This document shows positions 7,965 through 16,553 of a stretch of DNA of 56,005 bases, one piece after another. Location of the stretch: the NCBI GenBank assembly GCA_910586305.1, contig CAJUGS010000019.1, positions 1-56,005 on the forward strand, written 5' to 3'. The notes under the pieces were generated by a model. It ran no database searches. It was not told the DNA's origin and was given only the letters and a program-made list of their open reading frames with translations. This DNA is from an uncultured Duncaniella sp. (lineage in GTDB: Bacteria > Bacteroidota > Bacteroidia > Bacteroidales > Muribaculaceae). Positions within the stretch are counted from its first letter, which is position 1. Every line of letters begins with the position of its first letter. The translations under genes and the position numbers were made by a program.

Positions 7965-8666
7965 TTACTGGAGTGTGCCGTTCTCAGCAGCCTGGATCAT
8001 TTCCTTGTCGGCAGTGATATAGATCTCCACACGGCGGTTCTGAGCACGTCCCTCGGCAGTAGCGTTGGAGGCAACATAGTCCTGCATAGGCAGACCCTCG
8101 GCCGACAGACGGGTTGCAGCGACACCACTGTTGAGCAGATAGTTGCGCACAGCGTCAGCACGGCCGGTAGACACACGCTGGTTCACCTGCAGAGTACCGG
8201 TATCATCGGTATAACCATAAATCTGCACATTGGTACCGGGGTTGGTTATGAGAGACTGTGCAAACTTGCTCAGGTCGGTCTTTGCATTCGAGCTGAGAGT
8301 GGTACCGTTGGTTGGGAAAAGAATACCGCCGCTGAAAGTCACCTTGATAGCCTGGAGACCGTTCACATCGGTGGTCTTCTCCACCTGGGCCTGCTTGGCA
8401 AGCTGTTCCTCAAGTTCCTTCTGCTGCTTGTCCATCTTGCGGCCTATGAGAGTACCGGCACCGGCACCTACAGCAGCACCCACACCGGCACCGATGGCAG
8501 CACCCTTGCCACCACCGATAAGCGCACCAAGGGCAGCGCCTACACCGGCACCACCGCCACCGCCGATAAGCGCACCCTTACCGGTATTGTTCATCGACGA
8601 ACAGCCTGTCATGCCGAGCACACATACTGCCAGAGCCGGAATGGCTATAGACTTGATTAATTTCAT
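7965..8666 (-). CDS. OmpA-like lipoprotein with glycine-zipper segment
   Basis: A 233-residue lipoprotein. The signal peptide ends in the lipobox GMTGC with Cys22 as the lipidated residue. Residues about 30-75 are two glycine-zipper stretches (GAxxGAxxGAxIG repeats) that can insert in or pack on a membrane. A short coiled coil (MDKQQKELEEQLAKQ) follows, then an OmpA-type peptidoglycan-binding domain (about 105-220) with IYGYTDDTG and the end motif NRRVEIYI. It is like E. coli YiaD. The role is probably to tie the outer membrane to peptidoglycan. It is monocistronic, with a clear promoter and terminator. Confidence 0.92.
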   Translation of the reverse strand: MKLIKSIAIPALAVCVLGMTGCSSMNNTGKGALIGGGGGAGVGAALGALIGGGKGAAIGAGVGAAVGAGAGTLIGRKMDKQQKELEEQLAKQAQVEKTTDVNGLQAIKVTFSGGILFPTNGTTLSSNAKTDLSKFAQSLITNPGTNVQIYGYTDDTGTLQVNQRVSTGRADAVRNYLLNSGVAATRLSAEGLPMQDYVASNATAEGRAQNRRVEIYITADKEMIQAAENGTLQ

Positions 8667-8707
8667 ATTCCTGTATATTTTATGTTAATTATGTTAATTT
8701 CAATTGG

Positions 8708-8740
8708 CAAAAATAAGTAAAATCTGGAAATTTAGCCAAA
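8708..8740 (-). promoter_or_regulatory. Promoter of the OmpA-like lipoprotein gene
   Basis: Minus-strand TTTG (plus 8737-8740), 21 bases, then TATTTTTG (plus 8708-8715). The leader to the ATG at 8666 is about 35 bases. Confidence 0.6.
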
Positions 8741-8796
8741 TCTTTTTCCAAAAATATATCTTAAATACACTTGAGAGAGGCCTAAAGTTTATCCAA

Positions 8797-8829
8797 TTTT
8801 GTCTTTCTGACAGAAATTAGCTAATTTCG
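8797..8829 (+). promoter_or_regulatory. Promoter of sufCDS
   Basis: TTTTG ending at 8801, 20 bases, then TAATTTCG at 8822-8829, one base off TAnnTTTG. It lies directly before sufC, so sufC is the first gene of its transcript. Confidence 0.55.
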
Positions 8830-8870
8830 CGTGTTATTTAAGCAGACACACATTCGACACTTTCATAAAT

Positions 8871-9635
8871 ATGAGCGATATACTTCTCGAAGTCCGCAAC
8901 CTCCACGCCACAGTGGAAGGAAAGGAAATACTCAAAGGCCTCGACCTCACAGTGCGTGAAGGCGAAGTCCATGCCATAATGGGACCCAACGGATCCGGCA
9001 AGAGCACAATGTCAGGCGTTCTCGCCGGCAACCCGGCCTACACCGTAACCGAGGGCACCGCACTCCTCCACGGAGTAGACCTCCTCTCGCTCCAGCCCGA
9101 AGACCGCAGCCACGAAGGACTGTTCCTGTCATTCCAGTACCCCGTCGAAATACCGGGAGTATCAATGGTCAATTTCATGCGCGCGGCCGTAAACGCAAAA
9201 CGCAAATACTTCAACGAGGAGCCACTCTCGGCAAGCGAATTCCTGAAACTCATGCGACAGAAGAGAGAAATCGTCGAGCTCGACAACAAACTCGCATCGC
9301 GTTCCGTCAACGAAGGATTCTCGGGAGGAGAAAAGAAACGCAACGAGATATTCCAGATGGCCATGCTCGAACCGAGATTGTCAATACTCGACGAGACCGA
9401 CTCCGGACTCGACATCGATGCCCTACGCATAGTGGCCGGAGGTGTCAACAAGCTCAAGACATCACGCAACGCCACAATAGTCATAACCCACTATCAGCGT
9501 CTGCTCGACTACATAAAACCCGACTTCGTACACATATTATATAAAGGACGCATCGTAATGACGGGCGGACCCGAACTCGCGCTCGAGCTCGAAGAAAAGG
9601 GATACGACTGGATAAAGGAGCAACACAAGGACTGA
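8871..9635 (+). CDS. sufC: Fe-S cluster assembly ATPase SufC
   Basis: A 254-residue ABC-type ATPase. Walker A is GPNGSGKST (about residues 38-46), the signature is FSGGEKKRNE (about 149), and Walker B with the switch region is SILDETDSGLD. The ETDSGLD sequence is characteristic of SufC. It powers the SufBCD scaffold that builds iron-sulfur clusters in the cytoplasm. It has its own promoter, and sufD starts 7 bases after its stop. The usual upstream partner sufB is absent here. Confidence 0.96.
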   Translation: MSDILLEVRNLHATVEGKEILKGLDLTVREGEVHAIMGPNGSGKSTMSGVLAGNPAYTVTEGTALLHGVDLLSLQPEDRSHEGLFLSFQYPVEIPGVSMVNFMRAAVNAKRKYFNEEPLSASEFLKLMRQKREIVELDNKLASRSVNEGFSGGEKKRNEIFQMAMLEPRLSILDETDSGLDIDALRIVAGGVNKLKTSRNATIVITHYQRLLDYIKPDFVHILYKGRIVMTGGPELALELEEKGYDWIKEQHKD

Positions 9636-9642
9636 TAAAGCT

Positions 9643-10989
9643 ATGCAAAACGCTCTCAGACAATACACCGACCTCTTCGACGCCAACCGGCCCACCATAG
9701 ACGCGGCAGCCGGAACTCCGCTCAATGCTCCGCGCGACAAAGCCCGAGCAACACTCGAGGGAGCATCACTGCCCACACACCACACCGAAGGATACGAAAA
9801 GACATCAATCGAAGAGATGTTCGCCCCCGACTATGGTATCAACGTGGCCAGAGTGGGCATACCCGTCGACGTAGCCGCCTCTTTCCGCTGCGATGTCCCC
9901 AACCTCTCCACCCTCCTCGCCACAGTGGTCAACGACAAGTTCATCCCGGCTGCCACCCTCGAAAGCCGCCTCCCCGAAGGAGTCACATTCATGTCGCTTG
10001 CCCGAGCATCCCGCGAGATGCCCGAAATCGTGTCACGCTACTACGCCTCAGTGGCGCCTGACTCCGACCCCTGCGTAGCCCTCAACACAATGCTCGCACA
10101 AGACGGAGTCTTCATCCACTTGGCACGCAACGTACAACCCGAAAAGGCCCTACAGCTCGTCAACATATTCCAGGCACCCGTCCCCATGGCCGCCTTCCGT
10201 CGCGTGCTTGTAGTGCTCGAAGAGGGAGCCGCACTCCGCCTCCTCGTGTGCGACCACACACAGGACCACACAAACTCCTACCTTGCCTCTCAGGTGACAG
10301 AGATACATCTCGCTCCGGGAGCCCGCCTCGAAATGTGCGCCATCGAGGAATCATCGCCGCTCACATCGCGCCACTCCATGACATTCGTCAACCAGGAAGC
10401 CGACACCGAGGCCGTCATCAACTCCACCACACTCACCTGCGGAAAATCACGCAACGACTTCCACGTATCACTCCGCGGCCACCATGCGGTAAGCCGCCTC
10501 TCCGGAATGGCCATCGGAGGAGACAGTATGCACATTGACAACAACACATCGGTAGTCCACAACTCAGGCCACTGCCACAGCGACCAGCTCTTCAAATACG
10601 TTCTCGACAACGAGTCGCAGGGAGCATTCGAAGGAAGCATCGTCGTGAAGCCCGACGCAGCATTCACCGAAGCATACCAGACCAACCGCAACATCCTCGC
10701 CTCCGAAAAAGCCTCGATGCACTGCAAGCCACAGCTCATCATCAACAACGACGATGTGAAATGCAGCCACGGAGCATCCACCGGACAGCTCGACGACGAG
10801 GCACTCTTCTATATGCAGGCCCGCGGAATACCAAAGGAAGAAGCCCGCACCATGCTCATGCAGGCCTTCATGGTCGACGTAATCGAAACCGTGAAGATAC
10901 CCGGGCTGCGCGAAAAGCTCCACCACCTCGTTGACCGCCGATTCGCAGGCTCTCTCGGAGAATGCGCCTCGTGCCGCAACCACGAATAA
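9643..10989 (+). CDS. sufD: Fe-S cluster assembly protein SufD
   Basis: A 448-residue SufD, the paralogue of SufB that forms the heterodimeric scaffold with it and SufC. The C-terminal half carries the SufBD parallel beta-helix, with HGASTGQLDDEALFYMQARGIPKEEART near 380-407, the typical SufD end. The N-terminal region (about 1-120) is variable. It is closely spaced between sufC and sufS. Because it ends in this standard SufD form and has no sign of the SufB cluster-binding core, it is SufD rather than a displaced SufB. Confidence 0.93.
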   Translation: MQNALRQYTDLFDANRPTIDAAAGTPLNAPRDKARATLEGASLPTHHTEGYEKTSIEEMFAPDYGINVARVGIPVDVAASFRCDVPNLSTLLATVVNDKFIPAATLESRLPEGVTFMSLARASREMPEIVSRYYASVAPDSDPCVALNTMLAQDGVFIHLARNVQPEKALQLVNIFQAPVPMAAFRRVLVVLEEGAALRLLVCDHTQDHTNSYLASQVTEIHLAPGARLEMCAIEESSPLTSRHSMTFVNQEADTEAVINSTTLTCGKSRNDFHVSLRGHHAVSRLSGMAIGGDSMHIDNNTSVVHNSGHCHSDQLFKYVLDNESQGAFEGSIVVKPDAAFTEAYQTNRNILASEKASMHCKPQLIINNDDVKCSHGASTGQLDDEALFYMQARGIPKEEARTMLMQAFMVDVIETVKIPGLREKLHHLVDRRFAGSLGECASCRNHE

Positions 10990-11018
10990 TCTCCACCTCT
11001 CATCCCCAGTCACACGAC

Positions 11019-12242
11019 ATGGCATTAGACATCCATAAAATACGCGAGGACTTCCCGATCCTCAACCGCGAACTATACGGCCGCCGGCTCATATATCTCG
11101 ACAACTCCGCAACCTCCGAGACACCTCGCGAGGTCGTGGAGGCCGTTGTCAACGGCTACACACACACCAAGGCAAACGTCCATCGTGGAGTCCACACCCT
11201 CTCACAGGAAGCCACCGAACTACAGGAGACAGCCCGCCGGCGCGTGGCCGAATTCATCAACGCCGACTCATCCGACGAGGTGATATTCACACGCGGCACC
11301 ACCGAGGCGCTCAACCTCGTGGCCTCATCATTCGGTGGAATGATACTCGGCAAAGACGACGAGATTATACTCACCGTCATGGAACACCATGCCAACATCG
11401 TGCCCTGGCAGCTTCTCCAGGCCCGCATCGGATTCCGCATACGCGTGGTTCCAATGCTCCCCGACGGCGCGCTCGATCTCGAAGCCTACCGCTCCCTGTT
11501 CAACGAACACACCCGTCTCGTCAGCTGCACCCACGCATCCAATGTTCTCGGCACAGTCAATCCCGTCAAAGAAATGATAGCGTTCGCCCATTCCAAGGGA
11601 GTGCCCTTCGTTGTCGACGGCGCACAGGCTGTCCCACACATGAAAATCGACGTCCGAGACATCGATGCCGACTTCTACGCCTTCTCCGCCCATAAAATGT
11701 ATGGTCCCACCGGAGTCGGAGTCCTCTACGGAAAACGGGAGTGGCTCGAAAAAATGCCACCCTACCAGGGAGGCGGCGAGATGATTGAAAACGTTTCGTT
11801 CGAGAAAACCACATTTGCGGAACTTCCCTACAAATTCGAAGCCGGCACCCCCGACTTCGTCGGGATAGCGGCTCTCAGCAAAGCCCTCGACTTCATGCAG
11901 CGCACAGGCCTCGACAACATCGCATCCCACGAACACGAGCTCCTCGACTACACCACACGACGTCTCGAAGCCGAAGTGCCCGACATACGCATCTTCGGAA
12001 AAGCACCCGGCAAATGCGCCATAATATCATTCCTCATCGGCAACGAACACCACTACGACGTCGGAATGCTGCTTGACAAACTCGGCATAGCCGTCCGCAC
12101 AGGCCACCACTGCGCCCAGCCGCTCATGCGCTCCCTCGGCATCGAAGGCACCGTCCGCGCATCCTTTGCCATCTACAACACACAGGAGGAAGCCGACCGT
12201 TTTGTCGAAGCTGTCAAGCGAGTATCAGCAATGCTGCAGTAA
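11019..12242 (+). CDS. sufS: Cysteine desulfurase SufS
   Basis: A 407-residue class II cysteine desulfurase. It removes sulfur from cysteine as a protein-bound persulfide and feeds the Suf scaffold. The PLP lysine is K226 in FSAHKMYGPTG, and the persulfide cysteine is C365 in RTGHHCAQPLM. The start MALDIHKIRE is preferred over an upstream in-frame ATG at 10962 that lies within sufD. It is the last gene of sufCDS. No sufE or sufU is adjacent. Confidence 0.95.
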   Translation: MALDIHKIREDFPILNRELYGRRLIYLDNSATSETPREVVEAVVNGYTHTKANVHRGVHTLSQEATELQETARRRVAEFINADSSDEVIFTRGTTEALNLVASSFGGMILGKDDEIILTVMEHHANIVPWQLLQARIGFRIRVVPMLPDGALDLEAYRSLFNEHTRLVSCTHASNVLGTVNPVKEMIAFAHSKGVPFVVDGAQAVPHMKIDVRDIDADFYAFSAHKMYGPTGVGVLYGKREWLEKMPPYQGGGEMIENVSFEKTTFAELPYKFEAGTPDFVGIAALSKALDFMQRTGLDNIASHEHELLDYTTRRLEAEVPDIRIFGKAPGKCAIISFLIGNEHHYDVGMLLDKLGIAVRTGHHCAQPLMRSLGIEGTVRASFAIYNTQEEADRFVEAVKRVSAMLQ

Positions 12243-12324
12243 CATCCCACAAGAAACCCGCCACTGTCAAGACTTTTTTGAAACAACGCGACATTATCGC
12301 ACCTTTTTCGCCCTGTCCACTGTG

Positions 12325-12332
12325 TAACTTTG
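12325..12332 (+). promoter_or_regulatory. -7 element of the small basic protein gene
   Basis: TAACTTTG matches TAnnTTTG, 16 bases before the ATG at 12349. It implies a leader of about ten bases. A -33 match is weak. Confidence 0.45.
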
Positions 12333-12348
12333 CGAAAAAAGAGCGAAC

Positions 12349-12780
12349 ATGAAGCAACTACCTGTATCAAAAAAAGTCTATGCCGACATATCAGACCGCC
12401 TGCACAGCTCCCTTCCGCAGCAGTCGGCCACTGAAGCCATGCGCATAGTCGACGCATATCTACAAGGCACACCGGCCGACAGCGCCGATTCCATGGCACT
12501 CCTCGCCTTCAACATGATACGCGTCGAGCTCGACCGAGCCGTCATACGCTCACGTCGAGCTCGCGAAAGAGCAAAAGCAAGAAAGGCAGCCGGACCGGCA
12601 CCGAAAAAACTATCACCCGAGGAAATAATCAGCCGACTGATGTCGCAACTCACACCCGACGACTTCGAGGAAGTCACCGAGCCCAACGAGTCACCGGCCT
12701 CGCCCCCTCTTCCACCCACACGCCGTCAACGGCGCAAAGCAGGCAGAACAAAGAAACAGCGCTGGAAACCGCTCGCATAG
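12349..12780 (+). CDS. Small basic protein of unknown function
   Basis: A 143-residue protein with no signal peptide or membrane segment. Residues about 1-75 look helical. Then comes a strongly basic stretch (RSRRARERAKARKA, about 67-80), an acidic middle (SQLTPDDFEEVTEPNE), and a basic Pro-rich tail ending RRQRRKAGRTKKQRW. Such ends often bind nucleic acid, but that is inference. I recognise no family. It has its own promoter-like box and ends 13 bases from the convergent meaB stop, with no terminator in between. Confidence 0.65.
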   Translation: MKQLPVSKKVYADISDRLHSSLPQQSATEAMRIVDAYLQGTPADSADSMALLAFNMIRVELDRAVIRSRRARERAKARKAAGPAPKKLSPEEIISRLMSQLTPDDFEEVTEPNESPASPPLPPTRRQRRKAGRTKKQRWKPLA

Positions 12781-12793
12781 CCCCCTTCCAAGG

Positions 12794-13885
12794 TCACTTC
12801 TCCACGCCGAAATACCGGTCGAGCACATCCTTGGCCGCCGTGAACGAACTCTGCTGGTTGGCAAGAACCTTCATTTCCTTCTCGGCAAGAAGTCGCTCTA
12901 TATCCGGATTGCGATAGAAATGATTGCGCAATTGCTCGTCAATGCTCTCATACATCCAGTAGCGGGCCTGCTCGGCACGTTTGCGCTCAAAATAACCGTT
13001 CTCCATCACAAAAGCGAAATAACGGTCTATCATGTCCCACACCTCGGGAATGCCTATCTCAAAATATCCCGAATAGGTCAGAACCTCAGGAGTCCACCCC
13101 GATGCAGGAGTGGGAAATAGATGCAGCGCACTCCTGAACTGAGTCTGGGCCAGCTGGGCGCGCGCTATATTATCGCCATCAGCCTTGTTGATCACTATAC
13201 CGTCGGCCATCTCCATGATGCCGCGCTTTATACCTTGAAGCTCATCGCCCGTGCCGGCAAGCTGAATGAGCAGAAAGAAATCGACCATCGAATGAACAGC
13301 GGTCTCGCTCTGTCCCACACCGACAGTCTCCACAAATATATTGTTGAAACCGGCAGCCTCGCAGAGCACTATGGTCTCCCTCGTCTTTCTGGCCACACCG
13401 CCAAGCGAACCGGCCGATGGCGAAGGACGTATGAACGCATTGGGATGAACCGAGAGTTTTTCCATACGGGTCTTGTCTCCCAGTATACTGCCTTTGGTGC
13501 GCTCGCTCGATGGGTCTATGGCCAATACAGCCAGTTTGCCGCCATCTTTGAGCACATGGAGGCCAAAGACATCTATCGACGTACTCTTGCCGGCACCGGG
13601 AACCCCCGTGATACCTATGCGACGGGAGCGACCCGAATATGGCAGACATTTTTCTATCACCTCCTGGGCCAGCGCCTGGTGGCTTGGCGAGAGACTCTCC
13701 ACAAGCGTCACAGCTCTCGAAAGCATCGTCATATTGCCCTTGAGTATCCCATCAACAAGCTCGCCGGCCGTTGGCAGAGGAGCCTTCCGACGCTTTTTCA
13801 GATACGGGTTGACACTCGGAGGCTGGGCTACGCCCGAATTGACGGCCAGCCCGCCATACTTCTTATCATTCTCTATATGTTCCAT
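12794..13885 (-). CDS. meaB: Methylmalonyl-CoA mutase-associated GTPase MeaB
   Basis: A 363-residue G3E-type P-loop GTPase of the MeaB/ArgK family. It guards loading and repair of the B12 cofactor in methylmalonyl-CoA mutase, used in the succinate-propionate route. Walker A is GITGVPGAGKST (about 91-102). AIDPSSERTKGSILGDKTRM and VETVGVGQSE are the family switch regions, and NKADGDN is the base-recognition motif. The N-terminal 40 residues are a variable extension. The mutase genes are not in the window. It lies 64 bases after the DUF1573 gene at 13950-15029 and may share its transcript. Confidence 0.93.
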   Translation of the reverse strand: MEHIENDKKYGGLAVNSGVAQPPSVNPYLKKRRKAPLPTAGELVDGILKGNMTMLSRAVTLVESLSPSHQALAQEVIEKCLPYSGRSRRIGITGVPGAGKSTSIDVFGLHVLKDGGKLAVLAIDPSSERTKGSILGDKTRMEKLSVHPNAFIRPSPSAGSLGGVARKTRETIVLCEAAGFNNIFVETVGVGQSETAVHSMVDFFLLIQLAGTGDELQGIKRGIMEMADGIVINKADGDNIARAQLAQTQFRSALHLFPTPASGWTPEVLTYSGYFEIGIPEVWDMIDRYFAFVMENGYFERKRAEQARYWMYESIDEQLRNHFYRNPDIERLLAEKEMKVLANQQSSFTAAKDVLDRYFGVEK

Positions 13886-13949
13886 GGTTGGTCTGTTTTT
13901 TCTGACATATTATTTAAGGTGTATCACAGGAAATCCACGACAGGCCTTC

Positions 13950-15029
13950 CTACTTCACCTCACCCACCACGCGCACCATTGTCGATGAGCGCTCGGGATC
14001 ATTGGCTATTATATTTATACGGGCATTGAGCAGCTCGGTATTCCCTATGCGGTCAGGATAGACCGTCACCTCGGCCTTCACACTCTTGCCGGGTTTGACC
14101 TTACTGTCCTTCAGTTTCACCTCCACGGCAGAATCGCCACAAGAGATGCGCCGTATCAAAAGAGTCGACTTGCCACGGTTGGCAATACTGAACGACCATT
14201 TGACAGGCTTGTCGGTCTTTGATATACGCTCCAGGTCTATCGCCACAGGATCAACGTCGATTACCGGAGCCTCGGCACGCTCACGGTCAGTGAGACGCGA
14301 GAAATCCTCGCTCACCAGAGCCACCGTCTCCACCTGCTGCGAATAGTCCGAACCCTTGTCGGGGTGGAACACAAAACTTCCCGTCACGGCCCCCCACTCC
14401 GACTTGGGAGCATGAAGCACCGTAGATATGATAAACTGCTCACCTGGACCGACAGCCTCGGGCTGCATCATCACACTCATATATTTAGGCACATCCGTTA
14501 CATACGGTCTTATACTGTCCGACGTCGCATTGTAACCCTCTATATACTGCCCCGTGGTTTCTCCGGCATAAACCTTGCCATAGGGAATAGTGGTTGTGCG
14601 CAGCTTCACACCGCTCTCGCCCACATTCACCGGAAAGCGGGTGCGAAGAGTGTTCGACGCGCCTATCACAGTGCCATGTATCGTGAGGGCCGTGCGCATT
14701 GGGTCGGAATCACAGTCCACCCTGATCTGCTTCATGAACTTTCCCGGACGCCCCTCCGGATTATAGCCAACACGGATCACAGCTGTATCGCCCGGGGCCA
14801 CAGGGTCGGTGGAATATTCCGGACGGGTGCAGCCGCAATTGGCTCGGGCGGATATGATGGCAAGAGGCTCGGCACCTTCGTTGACGAGATAAAACTCACA
14901 GTACACAGTGCCCACATTCTCGTCAAAGGCACCGAAATCATGGTCTTTGGCCACCCATCTGCCTCCGGCCATAGAGGAGGACAGCGCGAGCAGACCCGAC
15001 AAAGCGGCAATAACTCTCTTCATTTTCAA
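13950..15029 (-). CDS. Secreted DUF1573 protein, long form
   Basis: A 359-residue exported protein (signal peptide about residues 1-21). The first domain (about 24-120) is DUF1573, an Ig-like fold, with ARANCGCTRPEYSTDPVAPGDTAVI as its signature. Two further beta-rich domains follow (about 125-230 and 245-359), the last again of the abnormal-spindle/Ig-like kind (KVKPGKSVKAEVTV). DUF1573 proteins are abundant in Bacteroidetes, but their role is not established. It is 32 bases downstream of the short DUF1573 gene, so the two probably form one operon. Confidence 0.85.
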   Translation of the reverse strand: MKMKRVIAALSGLLALSSSMAGGRWVAKDHDFGAFDENVGTVYCEFYLVNEGAEPLAIISARANCGCTRPEYSTDPVAPGDTAVIRVGYNPEGRPGKFMKQIRVDCDSDPMRTALTIHGTVIGASNTLRTRFPVNVGESGVKLRTTTIPYGKVYAGETTGQYIEGYNATSDSIRPYVTDVPKYMSVMMQPEAVGPGEQFIISTVLHAPKSEWGAVTGSFVFHPDKGSDYSQQVETVALVSEDFSRLTDRERAEAPVIDVDPVAIDLERISKTDKPVKWSFSIANRGKSTLLIRRISCGDSAVEVKLKDSKVKPGKSVKAEVTVYPDRIGNTELLNARINIIANDPERSSTMVRVVGEVK

Positions 15030-15061
15030 TAGTCAGTTATCATAGAATCCATCGGCGGCAG

Positions 15062-15448
15062 TCAGGGAATGACCACGCCGGTAAATGTCAGCTTCATTCG
15101 CTTCGACTTGTCGGAAAACTGCACCTTCACGCTTCTGTTCACCTCGCCGCGATAGGACCGCGGGTCAAACTTTATCACGATTGTGCCACTCTTTCCGGGA
15201 GCTATCGGTTCCTTGGGAAACTGCGGTTTCGTGCAGTGACAGCCACCATTGGTCACAGTCACTATACTCACTGGAGCCGGACCATTGTTGGTAAACACAT
15301 AGTCCATCTCCACAAGTCCGCCCTTCGACGATACATTTCCGAAATCTATGCGTGTCTTCTCAAAAGTCACGCCGTCGCTCTTCGCAGCCATAGCGACAGC
15401 CACAGCCCCGAATACCAATAGGAGTGAGAATAAAAACTTTTTCATCAT
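15062..15448 (-). CDS. Secreted DUF1573 protein, short form
   Basis: A 128-residue exported protein starting MMKKFLFSLLLVFG, with a signal peptide ending near AMAAKS. The start may instead be the second Met at 15445. An upstream ATG at 15487 would cover the promoter and is rejected. The mature part is a single DUF1573 domain with NGGCHCTKPQFPKEPIAPGKSGTI, then a strand-rich end. The paired cysteines resemble those in the longer neighbour. Function is unknown. Confidence 0.85.
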   Translation of the reverse strand: MMKKFLFSLLLVFGAVAVAMAAKSDGVTFEKTRIDFGNVSSKGGLVEMDYVFTNNGPAPVSIVTVTNGGCHCTKPQFPKEPIAPGKSGTIVIKFDPRSYRGEVNRSVKVQFSDKSKRMKLTFTGVVIP

Positions 15449-15454
15449 AATCTG

Positions 15455-15462
15455 CAAAAATA
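15455..15462 (-). promoter_or_regulatory. -7 element of the DUF1573-meaB run
   Basis: Minus-strand TATTTTTG ends 6 bases before the ATG at 15448, so the message would be almost leaderless. No exact -33 match is seen at the standard distance. Confidence 0.4.
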
Positions 15463-15512
15463 CATATTTTATTTGACAACGCCACAACCTCCCTTCCGGT
15501 TGAATGAAAACA

Positions 15513-15544
15513 TTTGTTTCTCCTACTTAAAAATTGTAATTTTG
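15513..15544 (+). promoter_or_regulatory. Promoter of the YitT/YczE-type membrane protein gene
   Basis: TTTG at 15513-15516, 20 bases, then TAATTTTG at 15537-15544. This is an exact match to the Bacteroidetes consensus. The leader to the ATG is about 16 bases. Confidence 0.75.
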
Positions 15545-15565
15545 TGCTCAAGAAAGGATTTTTTA

Positions 15566-16333
15566 ATGACATCTGCAACTGTTTTATCATTCTCTAAGGA
15601 AAAGATTGTATCATTCGTCTGGCAGCACCTGCTGCTCATGTTCTCACTCTATCTCATGACGCTCGGCGTAGCCCTGTGCATCCGTTCCGACCTCGGCAGC
15701 AGCGTCATATCATCACTCCCGCTATCGTTGTCCACAGCCTCACAATCGGGCATCAGCTACATCCCGGCCCTAAGCGTCGGAGGCTACACCATCGTTATGA
15801 ACTTCATCTTCGTCGCGCTGCAGATAGCGCTGCTGCGACGGCGTTTCGAACCCGTCCAACTCTTCCAGCTCCTGATAGGCCTCGTGTTCGGCTGGCTCAT
15901 CGACATCAATATGCTCCTCACCTCAATTCTCGACTGCTCAACACTCGCAACCCAGGTGCTCACACAGGCTGCCGGATGCACGGTGATGGGAATAGGAATA
16001 GCCTTTGAAGTGAAATGCGGATCTGTCACAATGCCGGGCGAAGGCATCACCGTAGCCATCAGCCGCATCACCGGGCAACCCTTCCCGAAAATGAAAATAT
16101 ATGTCGACACCACCCTCGTTGTCCTCGCCGTGGCAAGCTGCTACCTGTTCTTTGGAGCCTGGAGATGGAACATCATAGGCCCGGGAACACTTTTTGCCAT
16201 GGTCTACGTCGGCATGGTCGTGAGATACACCTCGGCCCACATCTCATGGTTCGGACGCCTCCTTGCCTACCGACCCGGATTCCGACGCTACATATTCGGT
16301 CTCGCGCGATTCATCTATCGAAAGAACGACTGA
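15566..16333 (+). CDS. YitT/YczE-type integral membrane protein
   Basis: A 255-residue membrane protein starting MTSATVLSF; the longer frame to 15473 crosses its promoter and is not used. About six hydrophobic segments are visible. LYLMTLGVALCIRSDLGSSVISSLP at 36-60, and GIAFEVKCGSVTMPGEGITVAISRITG in the second half, are typical of the DUF6198/YczE group near YitT. The function of the group is unknown; transport is a guess. It is monocistronic, with a promoter on one side and a strong terminator on the other. Confidence 0.8.
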   Translation: MTSATVLSFSKEKIVSFVWQHLLLMFSLYLMTLGVALCIRSDLGSSVISSLPLSLSTASQSGISYIPALSVGGYTIVMNFIFVALQIALLRRRFEPVQLFQLLIGLVFGWLIDINMLLTSILDCSTLATQVLTQAAGCTVMGIGIAFEVKCGSVTMPGEGITVAISRITGQPFPKMKIYVDTTLVVLAVASCYLFFGAWRWNIIGPGTLFAMVYVGMVVRYTSAHISWFGRLLAYRPGFRRYIFGLARFIYRKND

Positions 16334-16380
16334 CAAATCACCTTTCGTTATATTTCGTTTCTCATCTTCGTTGCATTTCA

Positions 16381-16430
16381 GCAAACTTCGGTAATGAAAC
16401 TATTTTTTTACCGGAATGTTTGCTTTTTTG
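16381..16430 (+). terminator. Terminator of the YitT-type gene, overlapping the susC promoter
   Basis: The hairpin pairs GCAAAC at 16381-16386 with GTTTGC at 16418-16423, and CGGTA at 16389-16393 with TACCG at 16409-16413, with a small asymmetric interior loop. A run of six T follows. The right arm contains the TTTG that serves as the -33 of the susC promoter. Confidence 0.65.
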
Positions 16431-16450
16431 TTTTATTTAGCTTACATTTG
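16419..16450 (+). promoter_or_regulatory. Promoter of the susC-susD pair
   Basis: TTTG at 16419-16422, 20 bases, then TACATTTG at 16443-16450, an exact consensus match. Transcription would start near 16456, giving a leader of about 100 bases before the ATG at 16554. Confidence 0.75.
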
Positions 16451-16553
16451 CACAAATTTCATTTTAGACACCGACATATTCCTTGATTCATCCGGACGGA
16501 ATATTCCGTCACAACAATATTTCTACTCAACCTTAAACTAACCAATCTCACCA

